In this document: positions 1 to 9,248 of the stretch, in pieces
How positions within the stretch are numbered: the first letter of the stretch is position 1
How the letters are laid out: the number at the start of each line of letters is the position of its first letter
NCBI GenBank assembly: GCA_937873715.1
Contig: CALMYJ010000005.1
Span: 62,001-126,000 of the forward strand
Direction: 5' to 3'
Length of the DNA: 64,000 bases
Source: an uncultured Chitinophagaceae bacterium
GTDB taxonomy: Bacteria; Bacteroidota; Bacteroidia; Chitinophagales; Chitinophagaceae
The notes under the pieces: generated by a model
Told to the model about the DNA's origin: nothing
Databases searched by the model: none
What the model saw: only the letters and a program-made list of their open reading frames with translations
Translations under genes and position numbers: made by a program

Positions 1-571
1 AGTGAATTTTATGATGAAATTCATTGAACTCTTGGGCATGCGTAAATTCCATTAGCTGGTCAAACCTGATTTTTGTCACTAACTCTGTCGCTTTATATGC
101 TTCAATCAGGAAATCAACGTCAAGTCCAAAGGCTTCAATTATTTTGTCTTCAAATGGCAGAAATACGGTTCTGATTTTTTCTAAATCCTGCTCTACATAA
201 CTTAAAACTCCGTTATCGAAATAGTTTCTAAAAGCCATCTCATGTATTGCGGCTTCTTCTGTATAATCTTCAAATTTCTGAATGTGGTAATGACTTCTGA
301 TTTCATTTACTTTATCAGCAAGTGCACCAAGAATTTTGGGGTTAAATTCAAATGATTCAGTTCCTCTTTTTTCTGCGAAGGCGTTGAGAGCAATCAGGTA
401 GAGAAAATCTTTGAGCTTAGATTTGAATTTGTTCAATTCAATGTCATCTCCATCTTCCGGCCTGCGCTTAATAAAGTAAGCAAAAAAGCCAGCAAAGCTT
501 TCAGGGTCATATTTGCTTACTTCACTAATTAAATCATCAATTTTATTCTCCAGTTTTTCATTCCTAATCAT
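1..571 (-). CDS. Unrecognised protein downstream of jetD (3' end cut by window)
   Basis: An open minus-strand frame starts with ATG at 571 and shows no stop down to position 1, so about 190 residues are visible and the C-terminus lies outside the window. The start is 10 nt after the jetD stop, so it is probably cotranscribed with the Wadjet genes. The protein is charged and probably helical, without signal peptide or membrane segment. I see no catalytic motif and do not recognise a family. It is not one of the four standard Wadjet components. It could be an accessory subunit, an unrelated cargo gene, or a second defence gene. The reading frame is well supported; the function is unknown. Confidence 0.7.
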   Translation of the reverse strand, partial: MIRNEKLENKIDDLISEVSKYDPESFAGFFAYFIKRRPEDGDDIELNKFKSKLKDFLYLIALNAFAEKRGTESFEFNPKILGALADKVNEIRSHYHIQKFEDYTEEAAIHEMAFRNYFDNGVLSYVEQDLEKIRTVFLPFEDKIIEAFGLDVDFLIEAYKATELVTKIRFDQLMEFTHAQEFNEFHHKIH

Positions 572-581
572 CTCGCAGGAT

Positions 582-1724
582 TCAGTTTAAGATTGAATTG
601 AGTTGAAGTGAAATGTAAGAATTAGTAATGCGCTCTTGCTCTAATCGTTTACTGTTATTTTGTAAAAAATTGTACAGTTTTGATTCATCAGCATCGAGTT
701 TCTCTAAGGATAGTTTCCGGTAAGTGGAGGAAACGGAGAATTGGTTAAATTGATTGTAAGTTTTTTCATCCATTAAAAAACTTTTTGCATCAGGGTAATA
801 CTGCCGGATAATATTCAGCATTTCAAACCCGGCGGCATCGAGGTCAAACCAGCAATACAAATCAGTATTCTCAAGCCAGGGAATTTGTTTACTTACTCTG
901 CTCTTGAACCCCTCACCAAAAATGGCAATAGCGTTTTTAACTTTTGGAAAAGAAAGGAAACAGGCTTTATTTTCAATAATGAATACTCTTTGAGGTTTCC
1001 AGCTTAGTGATGCAGAATCGTCTATTGTAAGTGCCAATTCATCAAAGCCTATAACAGGTTTTAGGTCCTCATCCAATATTCGTATTTGCGTATAAACATT
1101 TGGTCTCTTAATATAGTACCGGTCAAGAAAATCAGCCGCATTTGGGTCAAACCACCCTGGGGGCAAAATAATGTCGAGAAGCCTTTTCAAAGCAGCCAAA
1201 TTATTTTCAATAAATTTAGAATCTACTTCGATAGGAAGTTCTCTCAGGTATAAATTATGTGGCGGTCTGTTGTCTTTGAAATACTTGCAAACTTTTATTA
1301 ACTCCAGTATACTTTCCGATTGTGATAAAAGGAAAGATGCATTATTCTTTGCCCAATCAGCCAACTCAGGAAACTCATCAATTAGTAGCCGAAGGGATTG
1401 CTGAATATTAGTATAGTCTTTTTCTTTTTTAGTGAAATAAAAGAAGTCCTCAGATGTTTCAAAATAGATTTTAGCAGGTAGTTTTTGTTTTGTCCCCTCA
1501 ATGATTTTATCCCTCCACTCAACACTGTAACCTTTCCCTTTTACCTCTTTTGAATGCTGGTATAAAGGTACAATGGCAGCTTTAAGTTCATTAAAATTTG
1601 TGCCTGACAGCTTTTTGTTTGCAGGTAAAGACAACGGAAAAATATTCTGCTCATTCAAAATTGCTGTAATAACTTTATTAAACAGCTTTTCGGATTTTTC
1701 TAAAAGTTCTTTTGGCGTTATCAT
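582..1724 (-). CDS. jetD: Wadjet nuclease subunit JetD (DUF3322/DUF2220, Toprim)
   Basis: 380 residues. The N-terminal half fits the DUF3322 arm and the C-terminal half the DUF2220 Toprim-like domain. Visible acidic residues are E251 (IIENK) and the DLD pair D294/D296 in WFDLDAAGF, which match the metal-binding Toprim core. In characterised Wadjet systems JetD is the nuclease that cuts closed-circular plasmid DNA after the JetABC loop extruder has sized it. The start overlaps the jetC stop by 4 nt (ATGA), which suggests translational coupling. Length is normal for the family and nothing appears truncated. The assignment rests on gene order plus these motifs. Confidence 0.9.
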   Translation of the reverse strand: MITPKELLEKSEKLFNKVITAILNEQNIFPLSLPANKKLSGTNFNELKAAIVPLYQHSKEVKGKGYSVEWRDKIIEGTKQKLPAKIYFETSEDFFYFTKKEKDYTNIQQSLRLLIDEFPELADWAKNNASFLLSQSESILELIKVCKYFKDNRPPHNLYLRELPIEVDSKFIENNLAALKRLLDIILPPGWFDPNAADFLDRYYIKRPNVYTQIRILDEDLKPVIGFDELALTIDDSASLSWKPQRVFIIENKACFLSFPKVKNAIAIFGEGFKSRVSKQIPWLENTDLYCWFDLDAAGFEMLNIIRQYYPDAKSFLMDEKTYNQFNQFSVSSTYRKLSLEKLDADESKLYNFLQNNSKRLEQERITNSYISLQLNSILN

Positions 1725-4700
1725 TCTCTTGTTTCGGCTAACTGTTTAAAGCTTTCTTTTTTCTCATAATACTGTTCCATAGTAAGATTATATAAAACAG
1801 AACTTTTCTTATTTTTTATCTCTACAAAATGAACAGCATTAATATACGGCTCTGCAATATTGATTTTATCAAGTGGCGTAACCACCAAAATCTGCAGATT
1901 AAGCTGTGCACAGAATTCCATTAAGAACTGACTTTTCTCAGGATCTAATTTGCTGAAGGCTTCATCCACAGTTATAAACCGGAGGCTTTTGTGCTGCTTG
2001 CCAACCTGGAAAATGCCAAACTGGTGAGCTATTGCAGCTCCCAAAATAGCATAAGTAAATTGAGCTTTTTGGCCGCCAGAATAGCTGGCTGTATTGTCGT
2101 GGTATTGTCCGGCTTTATTGTCAACAGCAGAATATTCTCTTGCGCTGAATACAAGCCAGTTTCTTACATCAGTTACCTTTCTACGCCAGCCTTCTTCTTT
2201 TTGCAATTCAGTGATTAGTTCTTTTATCTTATTGAATACTTCTAACCTATATGCTTCATCATTTTTTTGTTTTTCAAAATCAAGTGCGTTAGGAATGGCT
2301 GTGTTCAATTGACCCCTGAATATATTTATCTCATTTTCTCCTCTTAACTGTCGGCATTCCAGTTGCAAATAAGTATCTGGATGCCGGTTGAAGGTGATCT
2401 TCTTTAAAGGCACATTCAATTCTTCAATCATATCCTCAATTTTGTTCAGTTCATTATTGAGCCATGCCCTGTAACTGGTGAGTGCATCGAGCATACTCTT
2501 GTCCATATAATCCCTGAACCTTCGCTTATGTTCAACAAGTCTTTGCGTTTGTATTGTTTTGTAAAGATCTTCCAAATCATCAAGACCGGAAAGGTCTGCC
2601 TTGATGTTCATAACATCACCGCTCCAATTCGCAAATTCATTTGTGATCTTTTCACCCGGGTTTATAAAAGCTGCAATCAGCCCGGTAGTTTCCAATTCAA
2701 GTTTGCTGACCGCATTTCCTGCTGTTTTCTGTTTCCCTTTCAGTTTCACAGCAGCCTGTATCCGCATGTTGTCAAACTGTTCTAACGTACTAATATCAGA
2801 TAGTGTAATTTCTGCATCATTCAGAAATTCAGTAATAGCTTGTTCACCTGACTCTTTCAATTCTTCATAATTGATTTTTAGTTTGCGCAGGTTCTTGTCA
2901 TTATATTCACCATCCAGCTTACTGATTTTTGTGATTAAAGCATCCCGTTTCTTATTCTCATCCTGCAATTCTTTTTCAACTTCTTTCAGTTGGTTAACGA
3001 TGGTTTCATAGGCATCCGATGATTTTTTCAGGTCCTGAACCTGTCTGTTTAGGGCGGTTATTTTTTCCGCATGTTGAGTCCAGTTTATATCGTCGAAATT
3101 CTTTAGTTGTAAAAGATTGGATAATGTTTGGACTTTAGTTTGAAGAGAAACGATAGACGGGTTAAGCTCTTTAATTTTATTTGCCAGTTCGGTGTGAAGT
3201 TTTTCCTGGTTATATTTTTCTTGCTGCAAGTAGTGAACTGTTGCTTTATTATCCCAGCCCAATCTGTACTTTGATTTATTCCATCTTCCCGGCCTGTCAT
3301 CTTTTTCATGACGATTAACATTCCGGAGAAGGCCATTTGAAGTAATGGCTTTAGGAGAGCCGTAGAACACATCTAAATCATCCGTACAATAATAGTTAAA
3401 TCGGTCCAATAAAAATGTTTCAAGCCAATTTTGATAAACAGAATCTTTTAATTCTATCTTGTTTATCATATCGTCATCTCCTGTGGGCCAACGATGCAGG
3501 CTGTTAGAAGGTTTCCGTTCAATTTTATGATATACAATTTTTGTTTGCATATCGTTGTTATATATAAACTGGTTTACAGCTTTACTGAATTTCTCGGGAA
3601 CTAAAAGTTGCATTGAAAAGTTATGCAACAATTTCTCAATTGAATCCTCCCATTTCTGTTCGGTTGATTTCACTTTGATTAGTTCCCCAACAAACGGTAT
3701 TTCATCTTCAGTTGTTTCAAGAATGCTTATCAATCTTGCCCTGGCATTAATTAAATCATCAGGAATACGGTTTTTCCTTGAAAGCAGAGAAGTGATTTGT
3801 TTTTGGAGGTTTTCAATTTTGCTTGCTACACTTTCCTGCTCGATTTTTAACCTTAGCTTTTGTTCTGCAAGTTTTTCCGCTTCGGCAGGTAATGTCTTGT
3901 TTAATTCAAGTATTTTACTGTAGTTATTTTTGAAGATAGGTGCATCAACATCAGTATCAAGATTTAACTCACTACAGTACTTAATATAGCGGGCATTTTC
4001 TGCACTTTTATTATTTCTCTTTTCAGTTTCACTATCTATGTCTTTATTCAGTAATGAAATCTGGCTGTCGATGTTCAATGCTGCTTTTTGTGCAATAAGC
4101 TGTCCCTTTTCTTTGTCAAGTTTTCCTACAGATTCTGTAATTGTGTCTTTATCTTTTTTAGCAATTTCAATATCAAGTTCAAGACGCTCTACTTCTTTTT
4201 CAAGTAATCCATACTCAATCTTGCCCAAATAGAATGGCATTTGTTCCTCCACAAAATCAAGTCTTTCTTTTTTGTCTTTTAGCTCTGTTAACGTCTGCTT
4301 ATTTTTTATTACAGGGGTGAGTAATTCAAGTTGCTTTTCGTCTTTTACAATTTTTTTGTGGCTATCCAGCAAATCGTGATAATGAGTATATAGGTTTTTA
4401 AATTGTTCTTCGGCATCTGATTCTTCTAACATTTCCTGCCTTATAAAATTTGTCAGGTCACCAAGAACTTTAATCCCTACAGTCTGGCTAAAAAGTGAAA
4501 GTGCCTTATCCCTCAGGCCGAATAATTCACTAAACCGGGCTGCATATTCTTTAAAGCTGTTATATACTTCAGTTTTGGCATATTGCTTAACCAGTTTCTT
4601 TTTCCAGTCGCCTTTGAAATCAAAATGGTCTTTACCGAAATGATCATTTATATTCAGGGGATAAGGCGATACAATAAATATTTTCTGTAAACCACCATTG

Positions 4701-5122
4701 CTAAACCAGCGTACTTGTACAAGGGTTATGGTGTGCTGTGTTCCTGAGTTTTGAAAACAGGCAAGTAATACTGAATATGGATTATCTGATTTTGTCCGCA
4801 GTTGCTCTGTCTTTGATTTTTCTTCAGCTTCGGAAAATATTTTACCATGAAAGCCCCAGAAATATGAATTTTCATCCCTTTCTTTTTTCGACTCAGCTCC
4901 TGATGACTGATTGTAAAACCTTTTATTAGTAGGTACAAGAATGGTGAGTAAAGCATCAATCAATGTTGTTTTACCACTGCCATTAGCACCAGTGAGCAGT
5001 GAAGTGCGACCATCTGGCTGCAGTTTATAGACTTTACCGTTAAATGTACCCCAGTTAAACACCTCCAGGTATCTTAACCGGTAGCCATTATCACCATTAT
5101 TATTACTGAACAGGGTTGACAT
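1721..5122 (-). CDS. jetC: Wadjet SMC-like ATPase JetC
   Basis: 1133 residues with SMC/Rad50-like layout: Walker A GANGSGKT at residues 45-52, long charged heptad-rich coiled-coil arms through the middle, the ABC signature SGGQ at about 1015, and Walker B RFITVDEA with D1053/E1054. The Walker A lysine and Walker B acidic pair are intact, so the ATPase should be active. In Wadjet it works with JetA (kleisin) and JetB as an MukBEF-like DNA loop extruder that detects small circular DNA. It overlaps jetB by 20 nt and jetD by 4 nt, so all four genes form one tight operon. Confidence 0.95.
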   Translation of the reverse strand: MSTLFSNNNGDNGYRLRYLEVFNWGTFNGKVYKLQPDGRTSLLTGANGSGKTTLIDALLTILVPTNKRFYNQSSGAESKKERDENSYFWGFHGKIFSEAEEKSKTEQLRTKSDNPYSVLLACFQNSGTQHTITLVQVRWFSNGGLQKIFIVSPYPLNINDHFGKDHFDFKGDWKKKLVKQYAKTEVYNSFKEYAARFSELFGLRDKALSLFSQTVGIKVLGDLTNFIRQEMLEESDAEEQFKNLYTHYHDLLDSHKKIVKDEKQLELLTPVIKNKQTLTELKDKKERLDFVEEQMPFYLGKIEYGLLEKEVERLELDIEIAKKDKDTITESVGKLDKEKGQLIAQKAALNIDSQISLLNKDIDSETEKRNNKSAENARYIKYCSELNLDTDVDAPIFKNNYSKILELNKTLPAEAEKLAEQKLRLKIEQESVASKIENLQKQITSLLSRKNRIPDDLINARARLISILETTEDEIPFVGELIKVKSTEQKWEDSIEKLLHNFSMQLLVPEKFSKAVNQFIYNNDMQTKIVYHKIERKPSNSLHRWPTGDDDMINKIELKDSVYQNWLETFLLDRFNYYCTDDLDVFYGSPKAITSNGLLRNVNRHEKDDRPGRWNKSKYRLGWDNKATVHYLQQEKYNQEKLHTELANKIKELNPSIVSLQTKVQTLSNLLQLKNFDDINWTQHAEKITALNRQVQDLKKSSDAYETIVNQLKEVEKELQDENKKRDALITKISKLDGEYNDKNLRKLKINYEELKESGEQAITEFLNDAEITLSDISTLEQFDNMRIQAAVKLKGKQKTAGNAVSKLELETTGLIAAFINPGEKITNEFANWSGDVMNIKADLSGLDDLEDLYKTIQTQRLVEHKRRFRDYMDKSMLDALTSYRAWLNNELNKIEDMIEELNVPLKKITFNRHPDTYLQLECRQLRGENEINIFRGQLNTAIPNALDFEKQKNDEAYRLEVFNKIKELITELQKEEGWRRKVTDVRNWLVFSAREYSAVDNKAGQYHDNTASYSGGQKAQFTYAILGAAIAHQFGIFQVGKQHKSLRFITVDEAFSKLDPEKSQFLMEFCAQLNLQILVVTPLDKINIAEPYINAVHFVEIKNKKSSVLYNLTMEQYYEKKESFKQLAETRE

Positions 5123-5696
5123 AATTACTTAGCTTATTCTTGATTTCTTCTAATTTATCATTGCTGATAAATGCTTTAATAATTCTTTTTATTTCATATT
5201 GATTATTGTCTTTGTTGGCAACATCTTCACGGTTTAATTTCAGTATGCCAATATTCAGCAAGCTGGTGATTGGTTTTGATAAATCTTTCCAAAGCTTACT
5301 TTTATTGTTGTGCTCTTTGTAAAACAATTCAATGCGTTCTTTAATTTCTTTTTGCGTTAAATAAAACTTTCTGCCATCACTTTTCACATCATTTTCTTCC
5401 AGGCCTTCTCTTAGAATTACTGCAAGCAATGTTGCTTCGTAATTCAAAGATTGTTTCTTCATAAGGCGTGGTAATGGGTTATCATCATTCTCATCTGCTT
5501 CCGGCTGTAATACCCTTGCAAATCCATCCTGTTCGGAGATGATAAGTTCCATTCCTATTTTACGAAAATATTCCTGTATGGCCGACTGCCAGGCAGATAA
5601 TTCCCTCCAGATGTTTTTATCATCCACATATACCGGTCCCTGTAGAAGTTTTATGATAACCGCAGCAAATGGGGCTCTTGAAATTTTAGTTTCCAT
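5103..5696 (-). CDS. jetB: Wadjet subunit JetB (DUF4194)
   Basis: 197 residues, matching the size and position of DUF4194 JetB proteins, the MukE-like KITE (winged-helix) subunit that binds the kleisin JetA. It starts 5 nt after the jetA stop and overlaps the jetC start by 20 nt. The composition is that of a soluble helical protein without membrane segments or catalytic motif. The identification is mainly by context, between a recognisable DUF3375 protein and the SMC-like ATPase. The ATG at 5696 fits the tight spacing to jetA. Confidence 0.88.
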   Translation of the reverse strand: METKISRAPFAAVIIKLLQGPVYVDDKNIWRELSAWQSAIQEYFRKIGMELIISEQDGFARVLQPEADENDDNPLPRLMKKQSLNYEATLLAVILREGLEENDVKSDGRKFYLTQKEIKERIELFYKEHNNKSKLWKDLSKPITSLLNIGILKLNREDVANKDNNQYEIKRIIKAFISNDKLEEIKNKLSNYVNPVQ

Positions 5697-5701
5697 ATTT
5701 A

Positions 5702-7162
5702 TTAAGTTGCCAGTTTAGTATAAATAACCATTGGTACGTTTATTTTTCTATCACCAACTAAAATTGGTTCTTTAGCTTCTTCAAGTATGATATGGTGCGA
5801 CTCTGAAGTGGCTATCGAAAAATAACCAACAATTTCACTTAATCCATTTTCAATTCCATAGGTGTCAACAATCTCTTTTAATGTTACCTGGCTTTTCCCT
5901 TCAAGCATTTCATCTATTCTTCTTAGCAGCTTTTTTCTGTCAATCGTAAACTGGTCAAATAATATTTTTAAATCCGGGTTTGTATCATCTTCACTGCCGT
6001 CCGGGAATAAAATTCCGGTAATCATATCTTTTTCCTCACCGGGTTCCCATCTGTCAAAAAGATTAATGTTAGGTTCATCTTCTATAACAAGAAAATCGTC
6101 TTCCTTTATTTTCGTATCAATTAATGAATAGGCTATTTGCCGAATGTCACCAATCAGTTCCATTGCCCTGCGTCTTTCCAGTAAATTTTTTTCTGATAAA
6201 ACCCTGCTCAATTTTTCGCTTAGCTTCCTGTTTGAATCAATTACCCTTCGTCCTGATACATGCAGGTATCTCTTCAAATGTTTTAAGAACCGGTCATTAT
6301 TATAATCAATGTTTTGTTCGTTTAAGAGTTGATACAGTTTTTCAGTTAACTGAGAAAATTCCTGTTGCCTTCTTTCATCCATCAAAAACTCCCAAAAGGC
6401 TTTAAAGCTTTTGCCCTGTGGCTTCTGGTCAATTTCATCAAGGGCATCCAGGGCGAATACCAGCAAAGTTCCTTTTGCGATATCCTTTTCAGTGTACTTC
6501 CGTTGAATATCTTTTCGTATTTGTTCAAAATTCTGTTCTACTTCACTAAAATCTGCAAGCAGTTCTCTTGCCATTTTATTTAAATCATAGAATTGTTCTT
6601 TTATTTCTGTTTCATCAAATACAGATGGTTTTTTGCCTGACTTCAGCAGGTTTATTTCGTTTTCAATTTCCCATTTTTTATTCTGAAGTTCTTCAATTCT
6701 TGCTTCTGCATCTTCATTTGTCTGCTCAATCATTTTTTGAAGCTTAAAAAAAATATCCCTGAACCGGCTGTTGGTGCCAACATGGTCCCTGCGTTCCAAA
6801 TCTGTCAGCCATCTTAATGCTTTAATTGTATCAGGTGTTAATTCATGAAGGTCTTCACCATCATCGTTCGGATATTTAGAAAGGAACCCACTGTTGCTCC
6901 ATTTTTCAATATACTGAGCTGCTCTTATTGAAAAATCATCGAACAAAGTACCGGCTTCAAGTTCTTCATCTTTTTCTTCATAAGAGAGTTCTTCCATATA
7001 ACCTTCCAGCTTGCTTCGCAACTCACTATTTGAAATGGTAGTGATATTAGCATTTGAGAATACTTTCTGGAAAAAGGAAATAATAAAGGGGGCATTTTTT
7101 GCCCTTAAAAGCAGTAGCGGTTTTGCTGTTTTAAACTGTAAAAGTATTTCCTCAAAGGTCAT
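5702..7162 (-). CDS. jetA: Wadjet kleisin-like subunit JetA (DUF3375)
   Basis: 486 residues, the usual length of DUF3375 proteins. JetA is the MukF-like kleisin that closes the ring of the JetC ATPase. A coiled-coil stretch at about residues 145-225 and acidic linkers are visible, with no signal peptide. It is the first core gene of the operon and lies 55 nt downstream of a RadC-like gene, so the promoter may be upstream of radC or in that 55-nt gap. No frameshift or truncation is evident. The family call comes from overall sequence character and the four-gene order typical of type I Wadjet. Confidence 0.9.
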   Translation of the reverse strand: MTFEEILLQFKTAKPLLLLRAKNAPFIISFFQKVFSNANITTISNSELRSKLEGYMEELSYEEKDEELEAGTLFDDFSIRAAQYIEKWSNSGFLSKYPNDDGEDLHELTPDTIKALRWLTDLERRDHVGTNSRFRDIFFKLQKMIEQTNEDAEARIEELQNKKWEIENEINLLKSGKKPSVFDETEIKEQFYDLNKMARELLADFSEVEQNFEQIRKDIQRKYTEKDIAKGTLLVFALDALDEIDQKPQGKSFKAFWEFLMDERRQQEFSQLTEKLYQLLNEQNIDYNNDRFLKHLKRYLHVSGRRVIDSNRKLSEKLSRVLSEKNLLERRRAMELIGDIRQIAYSLIDTKIKEDDFLVIEDEPNINLFDRWEPGEEKDMITGILFPDGSEDDTNPDLKILFDQFTIDRKKLLRRIDEMLEGKSQVTLKEIVDTYGIENGLSEIVGYFSIATSESHHIILEEAKEPILVGDRKINVPMVIYTKLAT

Positions 7163-7217
7163 ACCTCTAAAATAAGATATTTAGATAAAGAAATGAAAAA
7201 GAATGATTTAGAATGGG

Positions 7218-7691
7218 TTATAACAGCCCCTCATCCGCAAAGCTGTAATAGCCCTCGGTAGTAATGATAATGTGCTCTATCACCCTTATATCATGGTAAG
7301 CGGCGGCAGTTTTTATCTTTTGGGTTAGTTCTTCATCAGCCTTGCTGGGTTTGAGATTTCCAGAAGGATGATTGTGTGATAAAATTATACTTACTGCAAG
7401 ACATTTGATGGCAGCAGCCAATATCAATCTTGGGTCGGCTACTGTACCTGTAATACCTCCTGATGAGGCGTCATAAACTCCCGTTACCCTGTTTGCCCTG
7501 TTCAGAAATACTACCTTAAATTCTTCCAGCATTTCAATTTTGTTTTCATCCCAAACCTGTTTGAGCACATTATAAATATCTCTTGAATCTCTAATCAATG
7601 GCCTTTCAGAAGCTTTTACTTTTGTTTTGTACACCAATTCTACTTCTGCCACTCTTGTCCATTCCGGAAATTGCATTGTCATCTGTTCCAT
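7218..7691 (-). CDS. radC: RadC-like JAB/MPN domain protein
   Basis: 157 residues, shorter than chromosomal RadC (about 220-230) because the N-terminal helix-hairpin-helix region is absent. The JAB metal site is visible as HNHPSGNLKPSKADE (H-x-H with downstream S and D) at about residues 105-120. Short RadC-like proteins are common on plasmids and conjugative elements, often beside SSB, DUF932 and anti-restriction genes. Their biochemical role is unproven and the name does not imply DNA repair. It heads the minus-strand run that continues into jetA, so it may be part of the defence transcript or simply element baggage. Confidence 0.88.
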   Translation of the reverse strand: MEQMTMQFPEWTRVAEVELVYKTKVKASERPLIRDSRDIYNVLKQVWDENKIEMLEEFKVVFLNRANRVTGVYDASSGGITGTVADPRLILAAAIKCLAVSIILSHNHPSGNLKPSKADEELTQKIKTAAAYHDIRVIEHIIITTEGYYSFADEGLL

Positions 7692-7905
7692 AACTTAACT
7701 TTTTACTTGTTTTAAAAATTAATTACAGAACATGCCCTGCCTTTTGGCAATAAAGGCCATGAAGCAACGGAATAAATAGTGTCTGTTGCTTTGTGGGACT
7801 ATTTTATTTTTATGCCGGAATTTCATGGCCGCTTCAGCAGCCAAAAGGCGAACTTTGTGGGAGGAATTAATACTAAAGATTACATTAAATACAAAACATG
7901 TTCTT

Positions 7906-9237
7906 ATGAGAGAAGAATTACACTCCAGCATTGGCTTATATTCTCCAAGCTTTCTGAAAATGCATATTGATGTGAATGAATATTTGGATGATATTTTCGA
8001 AATTTCTCCACTCGCATCCGCTGCATATATTCATGAGTATGTTCATTTCTTACAGGATATTACTACCGTTTATGGTCAAAAAAACATTATTTCAGTGGTT
8101 GATTATATCAAATCAGTAAATTTTAATCAACGCAATGCTGAAGAACGGATTTTATCAATACCCTATATCCCAGAGGAGAAAAGAGATCCTGGCGCTTACT
8201 ATAATGGAGAATTACAAAAAATACATATCGGCACTATAAGAGGAGACGGTATTAATACCATATCAGAAATCAATAAAGAAATTGTTCAGGCCATTCTTAT
8301 TGATAAAAAAATTGATGTAGAAATAGTAAAACTGGTTGTCACAATTGGGCAACCACCCAAGGAGCATATTTACCAATTTGGTTCACATGCTATTATAGAA
8401 AGTATGGCATTTGCTATAGAGCAATCAATCTATCCAGGTATTGTTGAGGAGCCAAATGATTTTTGCTATCGTGCGGCTTCTGAAATTATTCATTTTTGTT
8501 ATCCAGAATTAATGCGTGATCCATTAAATGTTATAGCGTTGTGCGATGCATCCCTTATGTATTTTAACCCTGCTGCGATATTCTATAATACGTTGCTTAA
8601 AATGAAAGATATCGGATATATACCTACCTCAGCCTTTGACATTTATCGGTTTGTTCATTCGCATATAGAAATCGAATTTTGGGGACTAACCCAAATTGAT
8701 CAAATTTTTAATAATCATACACTTACCGCACTTTCTCAACTAAACGATTATTTTACTACTGATTTGTTTGCCCCAAATCGAGTGTGGATCGATTACACTT
8801 TCCGGAAAGCCAATGAGATTAGAAGTAAGGATTGGGGCTTTTTTATTAAACTGGCATCGGACGGACCCATTAAAAATAATCCTACGTTCAAAAAAATATT
8901 TGCTTCAATCGGAATACCCTTAGTTACTAATCGTACAGGAAATGCTGTATTTGCGTCACCTGTAGAAGATGAGACGGTAGTGCGACCTGATATTTTGTGG
9001 GCGATTAACCAGATTTATAATATTTATATAAATTCAGCAAAATCACAAATCCGGAGATGCGGTATGGAAGATTGGTGCAGGGCATCCTGCCTGAATAGTA
9101 ACACCGAAGATTATACTGATTACCGGTGCATTGAAAGTCCGTGGGAAAGAGTAAAAGATAAAGACAATCTTTGTGTATTTTCCCAAATCTGGAGAACGTG
9201 GGGGATGGAAAATGAAATACCAACTATTAAACGATAA
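7906..9237 (+). CDS. Putative HExxH metallopeptidase, first gene of pair
   Basis: 443 residues from ATG 7906; an upstream TTG at 7786 would add 40 residues of unlikely composition. It has HEYVH at residues 43-47, a metallopeptidase-type zinc site, with a possible third ligand E165 in HAIIESMAF. The C-terminus has a Cys cluster (CGMEDWCRASC, then RC about 18 residues on) that could bind a metal. There is no signal peptide or membrane helix, so it should be cytoplasmic. The stop is 11 nt before the next gene, whose product also has HExxH. I do not recognise a named family. Divergent from Wadjet and next to a Lit-like gene, a defence role is plausible but inferred. Confidence 0.75.
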   Translation: MREELHSSIGLYSPSFLKMHIDVNEYLDDIFEISPLASAAYIHEYVHFLQDITTVYGQKNIISVVDYIKSVNFNQRNAEERILSIPYIPEEKRDPGAYYNGELQKIHIGTIRGDGINTISEINKEIVQAILIDKKIDVEIVKLVVTIGQPPKEHIYQFGSHAIIESMAFAIEQSIYPGIVEEPNDFCYRAASEIIHFCYPELMRDPLNVIALCDASLMYFNPAAIFYNTLLKMKDIGYIPTSAFDIYRFVHSHIEIEFWGLTQIDQIFNNHTLTALSQLNDYFTTDLFAPNRVWIDYTFRKANEIRSKDWGFFIKLASDGPIKNNPTFKKIFASIGIPLVTNRTGNAVFASPVEDETVVRPDILWAINQIYNIYINSAKSQIRRCGMEDWCRASCLNSNTEDYTDYRCIESPWERVKDKDNLCVFSQIWRTWGMENEIPTIKR

Positions 9238-9248
9238 AAAAGGGAATT

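Noticed and set aside
7786..7905. Upstream extension of the first HExxH gene from TTG 7786
   Set aside because: The 40 extra residues look unlike the rest and would remove most of the divergent promoter region; ATG 7906 fits better.
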